Shown here one piece after another: positions 23,187-31,417 of a DNA stretch of 64,000 bases. The notes beneath the pieces are model-generated. The model did not search any database. It was not told the origin of the DNA and saw nothing but the letters and a program-made list of their open reading frames with translations. Source of the DNA: Oscillospiraceae bacterium. Lineage in GTDB: Bacteria > Bacillota_A > Clostridia > Oscillospirales > Oscillospiraceae. Each line of letters begins with the position of its first letter. The stretch's first letter is position 1. The stretch is taken from the NCBI GenBank assembly GCA_017459865.1, contig JAFUCD010000024.1, positions 113,497-177,496 on the forward strand, written 5' to 3'. The translations under genes and the position numbers were made by a program.

Positions 23187-23627
23187 ATGGATGACGGTGA
23201 AAGCCTGCGTCTGGAAAATCAGCTGTGTTTCCCGCTGTATGCCTGCGCCAAGGAGGTCGTTCGCCGCTATCGCAAGCCGCTGGAGGAATTGAATTTGACC
23301 TACACGCAATACATTGTCATGATGGTGCTGTGGGAGTTCGGCGGCATGACGGAGGGCGAGCTCGGAAAAAAGGTGCACCTCGATTCCGGCACTCTGGCGC
23401 CGCTCTTAAAGCGGCTGGAAAAGCAGGGGCTGATCCGTCGTGTTCGGCCGGGCAGCAATGAACGCAAGCTCTATCTGTCGCTGACGGAGCAGGGCGAGGC
23501 GCTGCGGGAACGGGCAAAAGCAGTGCCCGCCGCCATGCAGGGCTGCATTCCCCTCTCGCCCGAGCAGCTCGCCATGCTGAAAGGATTGCTCGATCAGGCG
23601 CTTGCGGGCATGAACGCGATGGAGTAA
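23187..23627 (+). CDS. MarR family regulator, OhrR-type
   Basis: A 146-residue MarR protein. The N-terminus LRLENQLCFPLYACAKEVVRRY places Cys14 where OhrR carries its peroxide-sensing cysteine, with a further Cys20. The winged helix follows (LNLTYTQYIVMMVLWEFGGM, LGKKVHLDSGTLAPLLKRLE, NERKLYLSLTEQG). This suggests sensing of organic hydroperoxides. It leads a rightward run of Fe-S and flavin genes that starts 40 bp downstream, so it probably controls them or itself. Confidence 0.9.
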   Translation: MDDGESLRLENQLCFPLYACAKEVVRRYRKPLEELNLTYTQYIVMMVLWEFGGMTEGELGKKVHLDSGTLAPLLKRLEKQGLIRRVRPGSNERKLYLSLTEQGEALRERAKAVPAAMQGCIPLSPEQLAMLKGLLDQALAGMNAME

Positions 23628-23666
23628 CAGAAAGGAAAAGCGAAAGGAAGCCCCAGAGGTGTTGCT

Positions 23667-24428
23667 ATGACAGTTTGCTATTTTACGGCCACGGGAAATT
23701 GCCTGTATGTGGCCCGCAAGATCGGCGGAACACTGCTCTCCATTCCGCAGCTGATGCGGCAGAACGAGATCGAGATCGAAGATGACGCTGTCGGCGTCGT
23801 CTGCCCGGTCTATAATTGCGAGATGCCGATGATGGTGCGCTCGTTTCTGGCGAAGGCTCAGATCCGAACCGACTATTTCTTTTTCGTCTATACCTACGGC
23901 ATGGGCTTCGGCGAGGCATACGCCCACGCAAAGCTCGCCTCTCAGGACGCCGGGCTGGCGCTCAGCTATGTCAACGCCGTGCAGATGGTGGACAACTTTA
24001 TCCCCTATTTTGACATGCAGGAGCAGATCGACACTCTGTCGGAGAAAAACGTGGACGGACAGCTGGAAACGGTCTGCGGCGAGATTGCCGCGCGGAAAAC
24101 CGTCGAGGTCAAAATCACGGCGGTTACAAAAGCGCAGATGAAATTGTACCACAACCGGCTGGCAAAGCGGTTTCTGCGAAAGGATACGGCGCTGGGCTAT
24201 TCGGTGAATGACAGCTGCATCCGCTGCGGCGTCTGCGCCAAAGTCTGCCCGGCGAATAATATTGCAGTCACGGCTGACGGCGTGCGCTTTTCGGATCACT
24301 GTGAGGTCTGCTATGCCTGCCTGCACAACTGCCCGCAGAGCGCGATCCACATGCCAGTGGAAGCCGGGACGACACATTTCCGCAATGAACATATTGCACT
24401 GAAGGATATCATGGATGCAAATGGGTAA
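23667..24428 (+). CDS. EFR1-type flavodoxin-ferredoxin fusion
   Basis: A 253-residue protein combining an N-terminal flavodoxin-like domain (CYFTATGNCLYVARKI, VGVVCPVYNCEMPMMVRSF) with two C-terminal [4Fe-4S] motifs (CIRCGVCAKVCP and CEVCYACLHNCP). This is the EFR1 architecture common in clostridia. It should pass electrons between ferredoxin-level donors and flavin enzymes; the adjacent nitroreductase, flavin reductase and flavodoxin genes are natural partners. Function in vivo is not established for the family. Confidence 0.92.
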   Translation: MTVCYFTATGNCLYVARKIGGTLLSIPQLMRQNEIEIEDDAVGVVCPVYNCEMPMMVRSFLAKAQIRTDYFFFVYTYGMGFGEAYAHAKLASQDAGLALSYVNAVQMVDNFIPYFDMQEQIDTLSEKNVDGQLETVCGEIAARKTVEVKITAVTKAQMKLYHNRLAKRFLRKDTALGYSVNDSCIRCGVCAKVCPANNIAVTADGVRFSDHCEVCYACLHNCPQSAIHMPVEAGTTHFRNEHIALKDIMDANG

Positions 24429-24450
24429 TCAACCCTTGGAGGTGCCGGCT

Positions 24451-25224
24451 ATGAATCTGTATGAAATCATCAAAACCAGAAAAAGTGTAAGAACTTTTGA
24501 CGGCAGACCACTGCTCGAGGAAGACAAAAAGACGCTCTGCGACTACATTGCCGGGATTACCAATCCCTACGGTATTCCGGTGGAATTTGTCCTGCTGGAC
24601 GCTGAAGAACACGGCCTTTCCAGCCCAGTGATCCGCGGAGAAACACTCTACCTTGCCGGCAAGGTGAAAAGAGTGCCGCATTGCGAAGAGGCCTTCGGCT
24701 TTGCTTTCGAAAAGCTGGTGCTCTATGCCTGGTCGCTCGGCATCGGTACCACATGGATTGGCGGCACGATGGACAGAGCAATGTTCGAAACGGCGGCGCA
24801 GGTTCAGCCCGGCGAGCTCATGCCAATTGTAACCCCGCTGGGTTATCCGGCGGCGGAGCGGTCGGAGGTGGATGCAAAACTGCGTGCGTCTGTTCACGGC
24901 GACGAGCGTCTGCCGATCTCGGAGCTGTTTTTCGAGAAGGACTTCTCCACACCGATGACGGAGCCTGACGCGCTTCTGGAGACAGTCCGCTGGGCGCCTA
25001 CTGCCGCGAACAGGCAGCCGGTGCGTGTGGTGAGAGACGGCAGCGCCTATCATTTTTATGAGAAGCACACCATGCCAGGCGGCACTGCCTGGGACGTGCA
25101 GAAAATTGACGTCGGCATCGCCGTCTGCAACTTCATATCCGCGGCGGGCGGGCGCTTTTCCATCGCCGATCCGGGAATTCAGACGCCCGAAGATACCGAG
25201 TATATCGCAACCGTGACCCTGTGA
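24451..25224 (+). CDS. Nitroreductase family protein B (two-lobed)
   Basis: A 257-residue nitroreductase-fold protein longer than the usual 170-200 residues, of the TM1586-like type: MNLYEIIKTRKSVRTFDGRPL at the start, LYAWSLGIGTTWIGGTMDR in the first half, and DALLETVRWAPTAANRQPVRVV repeating an FMN-site-like element in the second half. The start at 24451 has GGAGG eight bases upstream. It may be an internally duplicated, monomeric FMN enzyme. It lies 22 bp after the EFR1 gene in the same operon. Confidence 0.85.
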   Translation: MNLYEIIKTRKSVRTFDGRPLLEEDKKTLCDYIAGITNPYGIPVEFVLLDAEEHGLSSPVIRGETLYLAGKVKRVPHCEEAFGFAFEKLVLYAWSLGIGTTWIGGTMDRAMFETAAQVQPGELMPIVTPLGYPAAERSEVDAKLRASVHGDERLPISELFFEKDFSTPMTEPDALLETVRWAPTAANRQPVRVVRDGSAYHFYEKHTMPGGTAWDVQKIDVGIAVCNFISAAGGRFSIADPGIQTPEDTEYIATVTL

Positions 25225-25234
25225 GGAATCTGAT

Positions 25235-25843
25235 ATGGCAAAACGAGAATTGAACATGCGGGCCATGGTGGCCCCGACACAGACCGTCATCGTCTCCGCG
25301 TGGGACGAGAACGGGAGAGCGGATGCCTGTACGCTTGCGTTTTATATGGTGAGCAGTCACATTCCACCCTGTGTGACGATTGCGATCAATGCCACGCAGA
25401 AACGAAAAACGCTGCAAGACATCCTCGAGCGCAGGGCCTTCGTACTGAGCTTTCCCGGCGCGGATCAGGTCAGGGAGGCGGACTACCTCGGCGTAGAGTC
25501 AGGCTATCTCGCGGACAAGCTGAAGAATGTAGGCTTCACCGTGAGCGAAGCCGAAACCGTGCACGCGCCGGTTATCAACGAAATGCGGCTCTCCTTGGAA
25601 TGCGAGGTCGTCCATACGGTCACCGTCGGAAGCCATACGCAGGTGACGGGGGAGGTCAAACGGATTCTTGCGGACGAGTCCGTTTTGAATGAGAAGAACC
25701 GAATTGTGCTGGAAAAACTACAGCCCCTCATCTATGACGAGGAGCTGGGCCGATATCTGGGCATTGGCGATCCGGTCGCGGAGGCATTCCGGACGGGCAT
25801 CGAATTCAAAAAGTCCCTGACGAAAGGAGCAGAACATGCATAA
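25235..25843 (+). CDS. Flavin reductase-like domain protein
   Basis: A 202-residue FMN-binding split-barrel protein: MVAPTQTVIVSAWDENGRADACTLAF, SHIPPCVTIAINATQKR and FVLSFPGADQVREADYLG match the flavin-reductase-like family. It probably binds FMN and reduces it or accepts electrons from NAD(P)H. It overlaps the next flavodoxin-like gene by 8 bp and follows the nitroreductase by 10 bp, so the set is tightly co-expressed. Confidence 0.88.
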   Translation: MAKRELNMRAMVAPTQTVIVSAWDENGRADACTLAFYMVSSHIPPCVTIAINATQKRKTLQDILERRAFVLSFPGADQVREADYLGVESGYLADKLKNVGFTVSEAETVHAPVINEMRLSLECEVVHTVTVGSHTQVTGEVKRILADESVLNEKNRIVLEKLQPLIYDEELGRYLGIGDPVAEAFRTGIEFKKSLTKGAEHA

Positions 25844-26471
25844 ACAAATCATTGCGGTGAACGCAGGCCCGAGAAAAGGGTGGAATACCGATACCCTCAT
25901 CACAGAGGCGTCAAAGGGCGCGGAGTCCGCAGGCGCGGCGGTGGAGCGCTTCGACCTCTTCCGGCTCGAGAAGTACACCGGCTGCATCTCCTGCTTCGGA
26001 TGCAAGCGGGAGAAATTCAAGGGCCACTGCATCTGCCGGGACGGTCTGACCCCGGTGCTGGACGCGATCCGCGCATCCGACGGGCTCATCATTGGTTCTC
26101 CCAATTATCTCGGCGAGCTGACTGCCTCCTTCCGCGCGCTGTATGAGCGGCTGGTGTTTCAGAATCTGACCTATAACGCTGAGGTTCCGAGCTGCAACCA
26201 GCAGCCGATACCGGTGCTGCTGATTATGACCAGCAACGGCCCGGACACCTATTATCAGAGCCTGGTGCGCAATTACCAGCAGGTGCTCACCCGCTTTGTC
26301 GGCCCGACGGAGGCCTTTGTGTGCGGCGACACGCAGCAGATCCCGGATTACAGCAAAACGGACTGGCCCTGGTACTTTGACGGCGACGCCAAGATCAAGC
26401 GGCACGAGACGATCTTCCCGCAGGAATGTGCTCACGTGTATGAAATGGGAATCGAACTGACGAAACGATAA
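25836..26471 (+). CDS. NAD(P)H-dependent FMN reductase / flavodoxin-fold protein
   Basis: A 211-residue protein with VNAGPRKGWNTDTLITEASKGA as the FMN-phosphate loop, CISCFGCKREKFKGHCICRD (a cysteine-rich loop as in iron-sulfur flavoproteins) and DGLIIGSPNYLGELTASFRA. It is the last gene of the OhrR-led block and overlaps the flavin reductase gene by 8 bp. It probably moves electrons with the EFR1 protein and the nitroreductase. The Cys spacing suggests, but does not prove, an Fe-S cluster. Confidence 0.88.
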   Translation: MHKQIIAVNAGPRKGWNTDTLITEASKGAESAGAAVERFDLFRLEKYTGCISCFGCKREKFKGHCICRDGLTPVLDAIRASDGLIIGSPNYLGELTASFRALYERLVFQNLTYNAEVPSCNQQPIPVLLIMTSNGPDTYYQSLVRNYQQVLTRFVGPTEAFVCGDTQQIPDYSKTDWPWYFDGDAKIKRHETIFPQECAHVYEMGIELTKR

Positions 26472-26483
26472 ATGTAAAGAGAT

Positions 26484-26671
26484 ATATCTTTTTCGTTCAC
26501 ACGCAAAAAAAGACCCGCGGTTAAGATTCGGGGTGTTATGATTTAGAGGGGAAATCAATAAAACCATTGAAAATCAAGGGATCCCTTGAATTACAACGCC
26601 CTTGAAAAAATCTTTTAAGTTCACTCGTTCCATACGACAAACTCCGACGTGTTTCGACACGCCGGAGTTTT
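26484..26671 (+). repeat. Boundary module 5: two direct cores plus terminator
   Basis: Long form, 124 bp between cores: left from 26484 (ATATCTTTTTCGTTCACACG), right near 26608 (ATCTTTTAAGTTCACTCG). The spacer contains CATTGAAAATCAAGG, a perfect palindrome CAAGGGATCCCTTG, then AATTACAACGCCC, and closely resembles the spacer at 38.1 kb. The hairpin at 26642-26667 (CTCCG/CGGAG, CGTGT/ACACG, TTCG) ends in TTTT. It separates the convergent flavodoxin and TetR genes. Confidence 0.85.
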
Positions 26672-26684
26672 CTATTTACTTACA

Positions 26685-27293
26685 TCAACACACCAATGCA
26701 TGCAGGTAGTTGCCGACAATGCGATGCAGACTTTCGGCAATCTCCATATTCCCGTCGTCCAGCGCCCATTCAAAGACGCAGCCTTTTACAATCGTGCAGA
26801 CGTCCATGCTCAGTGTGTGGGCGTCTGTTTCTTTTTTCAGGAAACCAAGCGCCTGGGCATCATCAAGCTCTTTTTCGCACCGCGCCATGACGGTTCCTTC
26901 CGCGAATTGTCCGTCCGTCTGCCCCATGTAGGCGGAGAGCGCCGTGTTTCCGGTGGTGTAAAAGCTCTTCATAAAATCTTCGCCCAGCGAGAGATAGCGG
27001 TTGATCAGATGCATGTAGAGCTCGCAGACTCTCCCGGCAATGTCGCTGTGCGGTGTCTCGAGATCAAAGCTGTCGAAGGAGGTCTCCCGGACGAAGTGCA
27101 TCAGCAGATCGTCCTTATTCTGAAAGTGGTGATAAAATGTGCCGATGCTGAGCCCGGATTCGTCGCAGACGTTCCGCACCGTGATGCTGTCCGCCCCGTA
27201 TTTTTTAATCAGCGCAACAGTCGCGTCAATCAGCTGCTGTTTCGTATCCGCCTGCTCCGCTGCCTTGGAGGGGCGGCCGCGTTTTCCTGCCAT
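26685..27293 (-). CDS. TetR/AcrR family transcriptional regulator
   Basis: A 202-residue regulator with an AT-hook-like basic N-terminus (KRGRPSKAA), HTH about 15-60 (LIDATVALIKKYGADSITVRN, GLSIGTFYHHFQNKDDLLMHF) and a TetR_C-type ligand domain. It diverges from the DsbA-led operon; the 117 bp between them hold a consensus sigma-A promoter bracketed by two matching operator-like sequences, so it very likely represses that operon. Confidence 0.92.
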   Translation of the reverse strand: MAGKRGRPSKAAEQADTKQQLIDATVALIKKYGADSITVRNVCDESGLSIGTFYHHFQNKDDLLMHFVRETSFDSFDLETPHSDIAGRVCELYMHLINRYLSLGEDFMKSFYTTGNTALSAYMGQTDGQFAEGTVMARCEKELDDAQALGFLKKETDAHTLSMDVCTIVKGCVFEWALDDGNMEIAESLHRIVGNYLHALVC

Positions 27294-27315
27294 TTGGAGT
27301 CACCTCGAAAGAGAA

Positions 27316-27392
27316 AAATAAAACTTGTTCTAAAAAACTGTTGACATCATACCACACTTTGCGTATAATTGCAAATAGAACATGTTTTATTT
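27316..27392. promoter_or_regulatory. Paired operator-like sequences flanking the DsbA operon promoter
   Basis: AAATAAAACTTGTTCTA (27316-27332) and TAGAACATGTTTTATTT (27376-27392) are near-exact inverted copies, differing at one position. One lies just upstream of the -35 box and the other just downstream of the -10 box. Binding of the divergent TetR protein to either would block the promoter, and a pair could form a repression complex. Confidence 0.7.
27341..27369 (+). promoter_or_regulatory. Consensus sigma-A promoter for the DsbA-led operon
   Basis: TTGACA (27341-27346) and TATAAT (27364-27369) are both perfect consensus hexamers with 17-bp spacing, 41 bp before the DsbA start codon. A promoter this strong fits a normally repressed, inducible operon. 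Confidence 0.88.
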
Positions 27393-27410
27393 TTGAAAGA
27401 AGGTATTTTC

Positions 27411-28109
27411 ATGAAGATCACCTACTGGTCGGACTACGCCTGCCCCTATTGCTATATCGGGGAAGCGCGGCTGAAGAAGGTTCTGGCCTCTGCGCCGGAG
27501 CTGCGGAACGTGGAGGTGGAGATGAAGAGCTTCCAGCTCGACCCCACGGCAGGGAAGCACGCCACCGGCGATACGCAGACGCGCTTTGCCAAGAAGTATC
27601 ACATCTCTTTTGAGGCCGCCGGGCAGCAGATCGAGACCATTTCCAAGATGGGGCGCGACGAGGGCATCGACTTCCGCTATGCCACGACGCTCTTTACGAA
27701 CACCATGGACGCACACCGCCTGACGAAGCATGCACAGAGCAAGGGCGACGCGAAGCTGACCGAGCGCGTGATCGAGGCGCTGTTCGACGCCTATTTCACG
27801 CAGAACCGGGAGCTTGCAGATCGCGCTTTGCTGCAAAAGATCGGCGAAGACTGCGGGCTGGACGTGGACGAGGTGCGCGAGGTGCTTTCCTCCGACCGCT
27901 ATGAGGCGGAGGTGCTCGCGGATGAGCGCGAGGCTGCTTCCCGCGGCATCTACGGTGTGCCGTTCTTCCTCATCAACGGTCGTTACACCGTCTCCGGCGC
28001 GCCGAGCGCCGAGGGGCTGAGGCAGGCGCTTTTGAAGCTGGCGGCACAGGAGCAGACCGAGGTCGCCAAGGGAATGCAGTGCGGTCCGGACGGCTGCCGG
28101 ATCGGGTGA
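27411..28109 (+). CDS. DsbA family oxidoreductase (FrnE-like)
   Basis: A 232-residue thioredoxin-fold protein with the active site CPYC in YWSDYACPYCYIGEARL, a helical insertion (about 60-165) and the cis-Pro segment GIYGVPFFLINGRYTVSGA. The C-terminus QCGPDGC adds two cysteines. FrnE-like cytosolic DsbA proteins act as disulfide oxidoreductases or GST-kappa-like enzymes under oxidative stress. The start at 27411 follows GAAGG. First gene of the TetR-controlled block. Confidence 0.92.
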   Translation: MKITYWSDYACPYCYIGEARLKKVLASAPELRNVEVEMKSFQLDPTAGKHATGDTQTRFAKKYHISFEAAGQQIETISKMGRDEGIDFRYATTLFTNTMDAHRLTKHAQSKGDAKLTERVIEALFDAYFTQNRELADRALLQKIGEDCGLDVDEVREVLSSDRYEAEVLADEREAASRGIYGVPFFLINGRYTVSGAPSAEGLRQALLKLAAQEQTEVAKGMQCGPDGCRIG

Positions 28110-28113
28110 GAGC

Positions 28114-28734
28114 ATGGTCAGATGCGTACCCGTAAAGGGCTATTTTGCGGAGAACTGTTTCTTCTATCTCGACGATGACACCAAGCACGGGTTTCTGATC
28201 GACCCCGGCGCAGAGGCAGAACGACTATTGAACCTCATTCGCCGTGAGGGCTGGACGATCGAAAGGATCCTGCTGACCCACGGCCATTTCGACCACACCG
28301 GCGCCGTGGACGCGCTGCGAAACGAACTCGGCGTCCCAGCTTTCGCCCATGAGAACGCGGACCGGTATTTGCTGGACGGCGAGATGAATCTCTCCGCCTT
28401 CTGTATCGGGGAGCGTGTCGTCAGAAACGTGAAGCCTCTGCGCGACGGAGACATCGTCAGCCTTCAGAACGGTGCGTGCCCGCTGCGCGTGATCCATACG
28501 CCCGGACATACCACGGATTCTGTGGTCTATTACAGCGAAAAAGACCGTGCCGCCTTTGTCGGCGACACGATCTTCAAAGCCAGCATCGGCAACTTCCAAT
28601 ACCCCGGCGGCAGCCGTCAGGACATCGTGGAGAGCATCCGTGACAAGATCCTGATCCTGCCCGATGATACCGTCCTGTACTCCGGCCATTCCGAGGAAAC
28701 CACGGTTGGCGCGGAGAAAAGAAGATATTTTTAA
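28114..28734 (+). CDS. MBL-fold metallohydrolase (glyoxalase II-like)
   Basis: A 206-residue metallo-beta-lactamase-fold protein with the metal motif LTHGHFDHTGAVDAL, HTPGHTTDSVVY, GDTIF and a final GHSEETT. The length matches stand-alone hydroxyacylglutathione-hydrolase-like proteins, which hydrolyse thioesters. It starts four bases after the DsbA stop and precedes a flavin oxidoreductase by 13 bp. Role in the block may be release of a thioester or lactone; substrate unknown. Confidence 0.9.
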   Translation: MVRCVPVKGYFAENCFFYLDDDTKHGFLIDPGAEAERLLNLIRREGWTIERILLTHGHFDHTGAVDALRNELGVPAFAHENADRYLLDGEMNLSAFCIGERVVRNVKPLRDGDIVSLQNGACPLRVIHTPGHTTDSVVYYSEKDRAAFVGDTIFKASIGNFQYPGGSRQDIVESIRDKILILPDDTVLYSGHSEETTVGAEKRRYF

Positions 28735-28747
28735 GGAGGAGCACCCC

Positions 28748-30724
28748 ATGTTTGAAAAGCTTTTGGAGCCCGGCAGAATCGGAACCATGCCCCTTCGGAA
28801 TCACATCCTGATGGGGCCGACGGAAACCCACTTCACCCGCGAGGACGGCTGCATCTCCCAGGAGGAGATCGCCTACTATGTGGAGCGCGCCCGCGGCGGC
28901 GCGGCGCTGATCACGACGCACCAAGTGCAGGCCAACACGAAGATCGATCCGATCGACCCGTATCCCCGCAGCGCGCGGCTGGACGATGATGCGTTCATCC
29001 CCATGATGGGTGAGCTGACCGACGCCGTGCATCTGGAGGGCGCGAAGATCTCCGTCCTGCTCTCTCCGGGCGGCGGCGCGCAGGCGCTGGGCGTTCCCTA
29101 TGCTGCCGGATCGGAAGGCATGACCGACGCAACAAACGTCGCGCCCGGCACGATCCGCTGCCCCGTGGCAAACAAGCCCGTCCGCCCGCTGACCATCGAG
29201 GAGATCCATCAGACTGTCATCAATTTCGGCAAGGCAGCCGGCAGAGCGCAGCGCGCCGGATTTGACGCCGTCACGATCCATGCGCACTTCGGCTATCTGA
29301 TTGCGCAGTTTCTCTCGCCGTTCTTCAATAACCGCACGGACGAGTACGGCGGAAGTCTGGAAAACCGCGCCCGCTTCCTCATGGAGCTGATCGCGGAGAC
29401 TCGTAAAAACGTCGGCCCACGGTTCCCTGTCATCCTTCGTCTTGCAATCGACGAGAAGATCGGCGAGGCCGGACGGCAGATCGAGGAATCCGTGGAGCTG
29501 TGCAAAATGGCGGAGGCCGCAGGTGTGGACGCCATTGACTGTGCCGCAGGTCTGATGATGTCCATCCCGTGGCTCTGTCCGACGGTGTATCACGAAAAAG
29601 CTGCCCTCGCGCCTCTTTCCAAGCAGATCAAGGACGCGGTCAGTATTCCCGTGATCGTACAGGGTCGTCTGCAGGATCCGGAGATCGCGGAGCAGGTACT
29701 GGAGAATGGGCAGGCGGATTTCGTTTCCCTCTCCCGCGCATGGATCGCGGAGCCGGAGTGGGCGAAGAAGGTCGCCTGCGGCGACGCCGAGGGCATCCGC
29801 CGCTGCGTCTCCTGCAACCACTGCATTGGGGACCGCATTGCCAATCTGCGCGTGCTGCGCTGCCGCGTCAATCCCATCGCGGGCCGCGAGTGGAAGTTCG
29901 GCAATGAACTGCCTAAGGCGCAGGAGAAGAAGCATATCGCCGTCATCGGCGCGGGGCCGAGTGGTCTGGAAATCGCCTACCGCTGCGGCAGCATGGGGCA
30001 CGAGATTGACATTTATGACAAGACCGACCGTTTCTGCGGCGGGCAGATCATGGCGGCGAAGGCCTCACCCGGCAAGGAAGTGCTGAACAACGTCCCGCGC
30101 TATTATGAGGCGCAGATTGCAAAGCTCCCGAACGTTCATGTGCATCTGAACACGGAGCTGAATGAGGAAGCGGTGAAGAATCTTGATTGCGACGTGATCG
30201 TGCTTGCCACGGGCGGTCATCCGTTTGTGCCGCCGATCCCCGGCATCCGGGAGATCGAGACCGTCACCGCGCCGGACGTGCTGACGAAGAAAGCCTCTGT
30301 CAGCGGCAAAATTCTCATCGCCGGCGGCGGTCAGACCGGCGTGGAGTGCGCTTATCTGCTCATGGGCGAGGGCTATGACGTCTCGATCATCGAGATGCTG
30401 CCCATGCTCGGCAGCGACGAGGAGCAGCTGACCCACATGACCATCATGCCCGTGCTGGAGGAGATGGGGCTCAAGAGCTTCGTCAGCCACCAGATCCTGA
30501 AGGTCAACGCGAACAGTGTGCAGGCGAAGGATCTGCTGTCCGGCGGAGAAGTGGAGATCCCCTTCGACAGGCTCATCACCTCCCTCGGCACACGTCCGGA
30601 GACCGCACTTCTGGATGCTGTCAAGGCCTCCGGCAAGCCGTACCACGTGGTTGGTGACGCCGTGCAGGCGGGCAACATCCGCGCCGCCATCGAAAGCGGC
30701 TTCTTCACCGCACAGAAGATCTGA
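28748..30724 (+). CDS. NADH:flavin oxidoreductase / 2-enoate reductase-like flavoprotein (second copy)
   Basis: A 658-residue enzyme with the same domain order as the one at 7794-9749: FMN TIM barrel (LLEPGRIGTMPLRNHILMGP, IHAHFGYLIAQFLSPFFN), a [4Fe-4S] motif (CVSCNHCIGDRI, then LRCRVNP), an FAD domain (IAVIGAGPSGLEIAYRC) and an NAD(P) domain (ILIAGGGQTGVECAYLL). The two differ clearly, so they likely act on different unsaturated substrates. The start at 28748 follows AAGGAGG. Third gene of the TetR-controlled operon. Confidence 0.92.
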   Translation: MFEKLLEPGRIGTMPLRNHILMGPTETHFTREDGCISQEEIAYYVERARGGAALITTHQVQANTKIDPIDPYPRSARLDDDAFIPMMGELTDAVHLEGAKISVLLSPGGGAQALGVPYAAGSEGMTDATNVAPGTIRCPVANKPVRPLTIEEIHQTVINFGKAAGRAQRAGFDAVTIHAHFGYLIAQFLSPFFNNRTDEYGGSLENRARFLMELIAETRKNVGPRFPVILRLAIDEKIGEAGRQIEESVELCKMAEAAGVDAIDCAAGLMMSIPWLCPTVYHEKAALAPLSKQIKDAVSIPVIVQGRLQDPEIAEQVLENGQADFVSLSRAWIAEPEWAKKVACGDAEGIRRCVSCNHCIGDRIANLRVLRCRVNPIAGREWKFGNELPKAQEKKHIAVIGAGPSGLEIAYRCGSMGHEIDIYDKTDRFCGGQIMAAKASPGKEVLNNVPRYYEAQIAKLPNVHVHLNTELNEEAVKNLDCDVIVLATGGHPFVPPIPGIREIETVTAPDVLTKKASVSGKILIAGGGQTGVECAYLLMGEGYDVSIIEMLPMLGSDEEQLTHMTIMPVLEEMGLKSFVSHQILKVNANSVQAKDLLSGGEVEIPFDRLITSLGTRPETALLDAVKASGKPYHVVGDAVQAGNIRAAIESGFFTAQKI

Positions 30725-30736
30725 GGAGGTATTCCC

Positions 30737-31243
30737 ATGGAAGTCATGGAAGCAATCAAGGCGCGCTACAGCGTCAGGAAGTATGCCGACAAGCCGATTG
30801 AGCCGGAGAAGCTCGCGCAGATTGCGGAAGCCGGGCGCCTCGCGCCGACTGCCAGCAACCAGCAGATGAATAAGCACATCATCGTAACGGACAAGGATTT
30901 GATTCGGCAGATGGTGGACGCCTGCGAGGGACAGAAGTGGATCGAAACGGCGCCTGCGATTCTGGTGGAGTGCGCCTCCGGCGATCGTACCATGATCTGC
31001 GGGCAGAGCGCGCGCAGCATGGACGGCGCGATCGCCATGTCCTACATGACGCTGGAAGCGGTGTCGCTGGGTCTGCAGTTTTGCTGGCTGGGCTGGTTTC
31101 AGCCGGAAAAGGTGCGTGCGCTGCTGAATATCCCGGAGGACTATGTCGTGATCGCGGTTGCGCCGGTGGGTTATCCCGCTGTAAACGGCAAGCGGTCGAA
31201 AAAGAAAACCTTGGATGAAGTCGTTGCGTATAATATTTTTTAA
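30737..31243 (+). CDS. Nitroreductase family protein C
   Basis: A 168-residue FMN enzyme: MEAIKARYSVRKYADKPIEPEK, AGRLAPTASNQQMNKHIIV, GLQFCWLGWFQPEKV and VAPVGYPAVNGKRSKKKTLDEVV. Last gene of the DsbA/MBL/enoate-reductase operon, starting 12 bp after it with a GAGGAGG site. Its stop codon TAA (31241-31243) is itself part of the boundary repeat (TTTTTTAAGTTCACTCG), so the gene ends flush with the repeat and its last residues may have been set by the junction. Confidence 0.9.
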   Translation: MEVMEAIKARYSVRKYADKPIEPEKLAQIAEAGRLAPTASNQQMNKHIIVTDKDLIRQMVDACEGQKWIETAPAILVECASGDRTMICGQSARSMDGAIAMSYMTLEAVSLGLQFCWLGWFQPEKVRALLNIPEDYVVIAVAPVGYPAVNGKRSKKKTLDEVVAYNIF

Positions 31244-31297
31244 GTTCACTCGTTCCAATTCGACAAACTCCGACGCGTTTCGACACGCCGGAGTTTT
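31234..31297 (+). repeat. Boundary repeat 6 with TTCG-loop terminator
   Basis: Short form: ATTTTTTAAGTTCACTCG, TTCCAATTCGACAAA, then the hairpin at 31268-31293 (CTCCG/CGGAG arms, TTCG loop, with CGCGT replacing CGTGT) and TTTT. It begins inside the last codons of the nitroreductase gene. Confidence 0.85.
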
Positions 31298-31329
31298 ACT
31301 TTGCAATTGAACCAAATACAGACCAATTT

Positions 31330-31377
31330 GGGGCCGATTTCATGAGATTTTTCTCTTGAAAGCGGCCCCCTTTTTTA
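31330..31377. terminator. Second hairpin terminator after boundary repeat 6
   Basis: GGGGCCGATTTC (31330-31341) pairs with GAAAGCGGCCCC (31358-31369) apart from one T/G change, followed by CCTTTTTTATT. The preceding 30 bp (ACTTTGCAATTGAACC...) and the hairpin are a near-copy of 19325-19401. Confidence 0.8.
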
Positions 31378-31417
31378 TTGTAATATGTTAACTTTTTGCG
31401 AACAAAAGGAGGAAATG

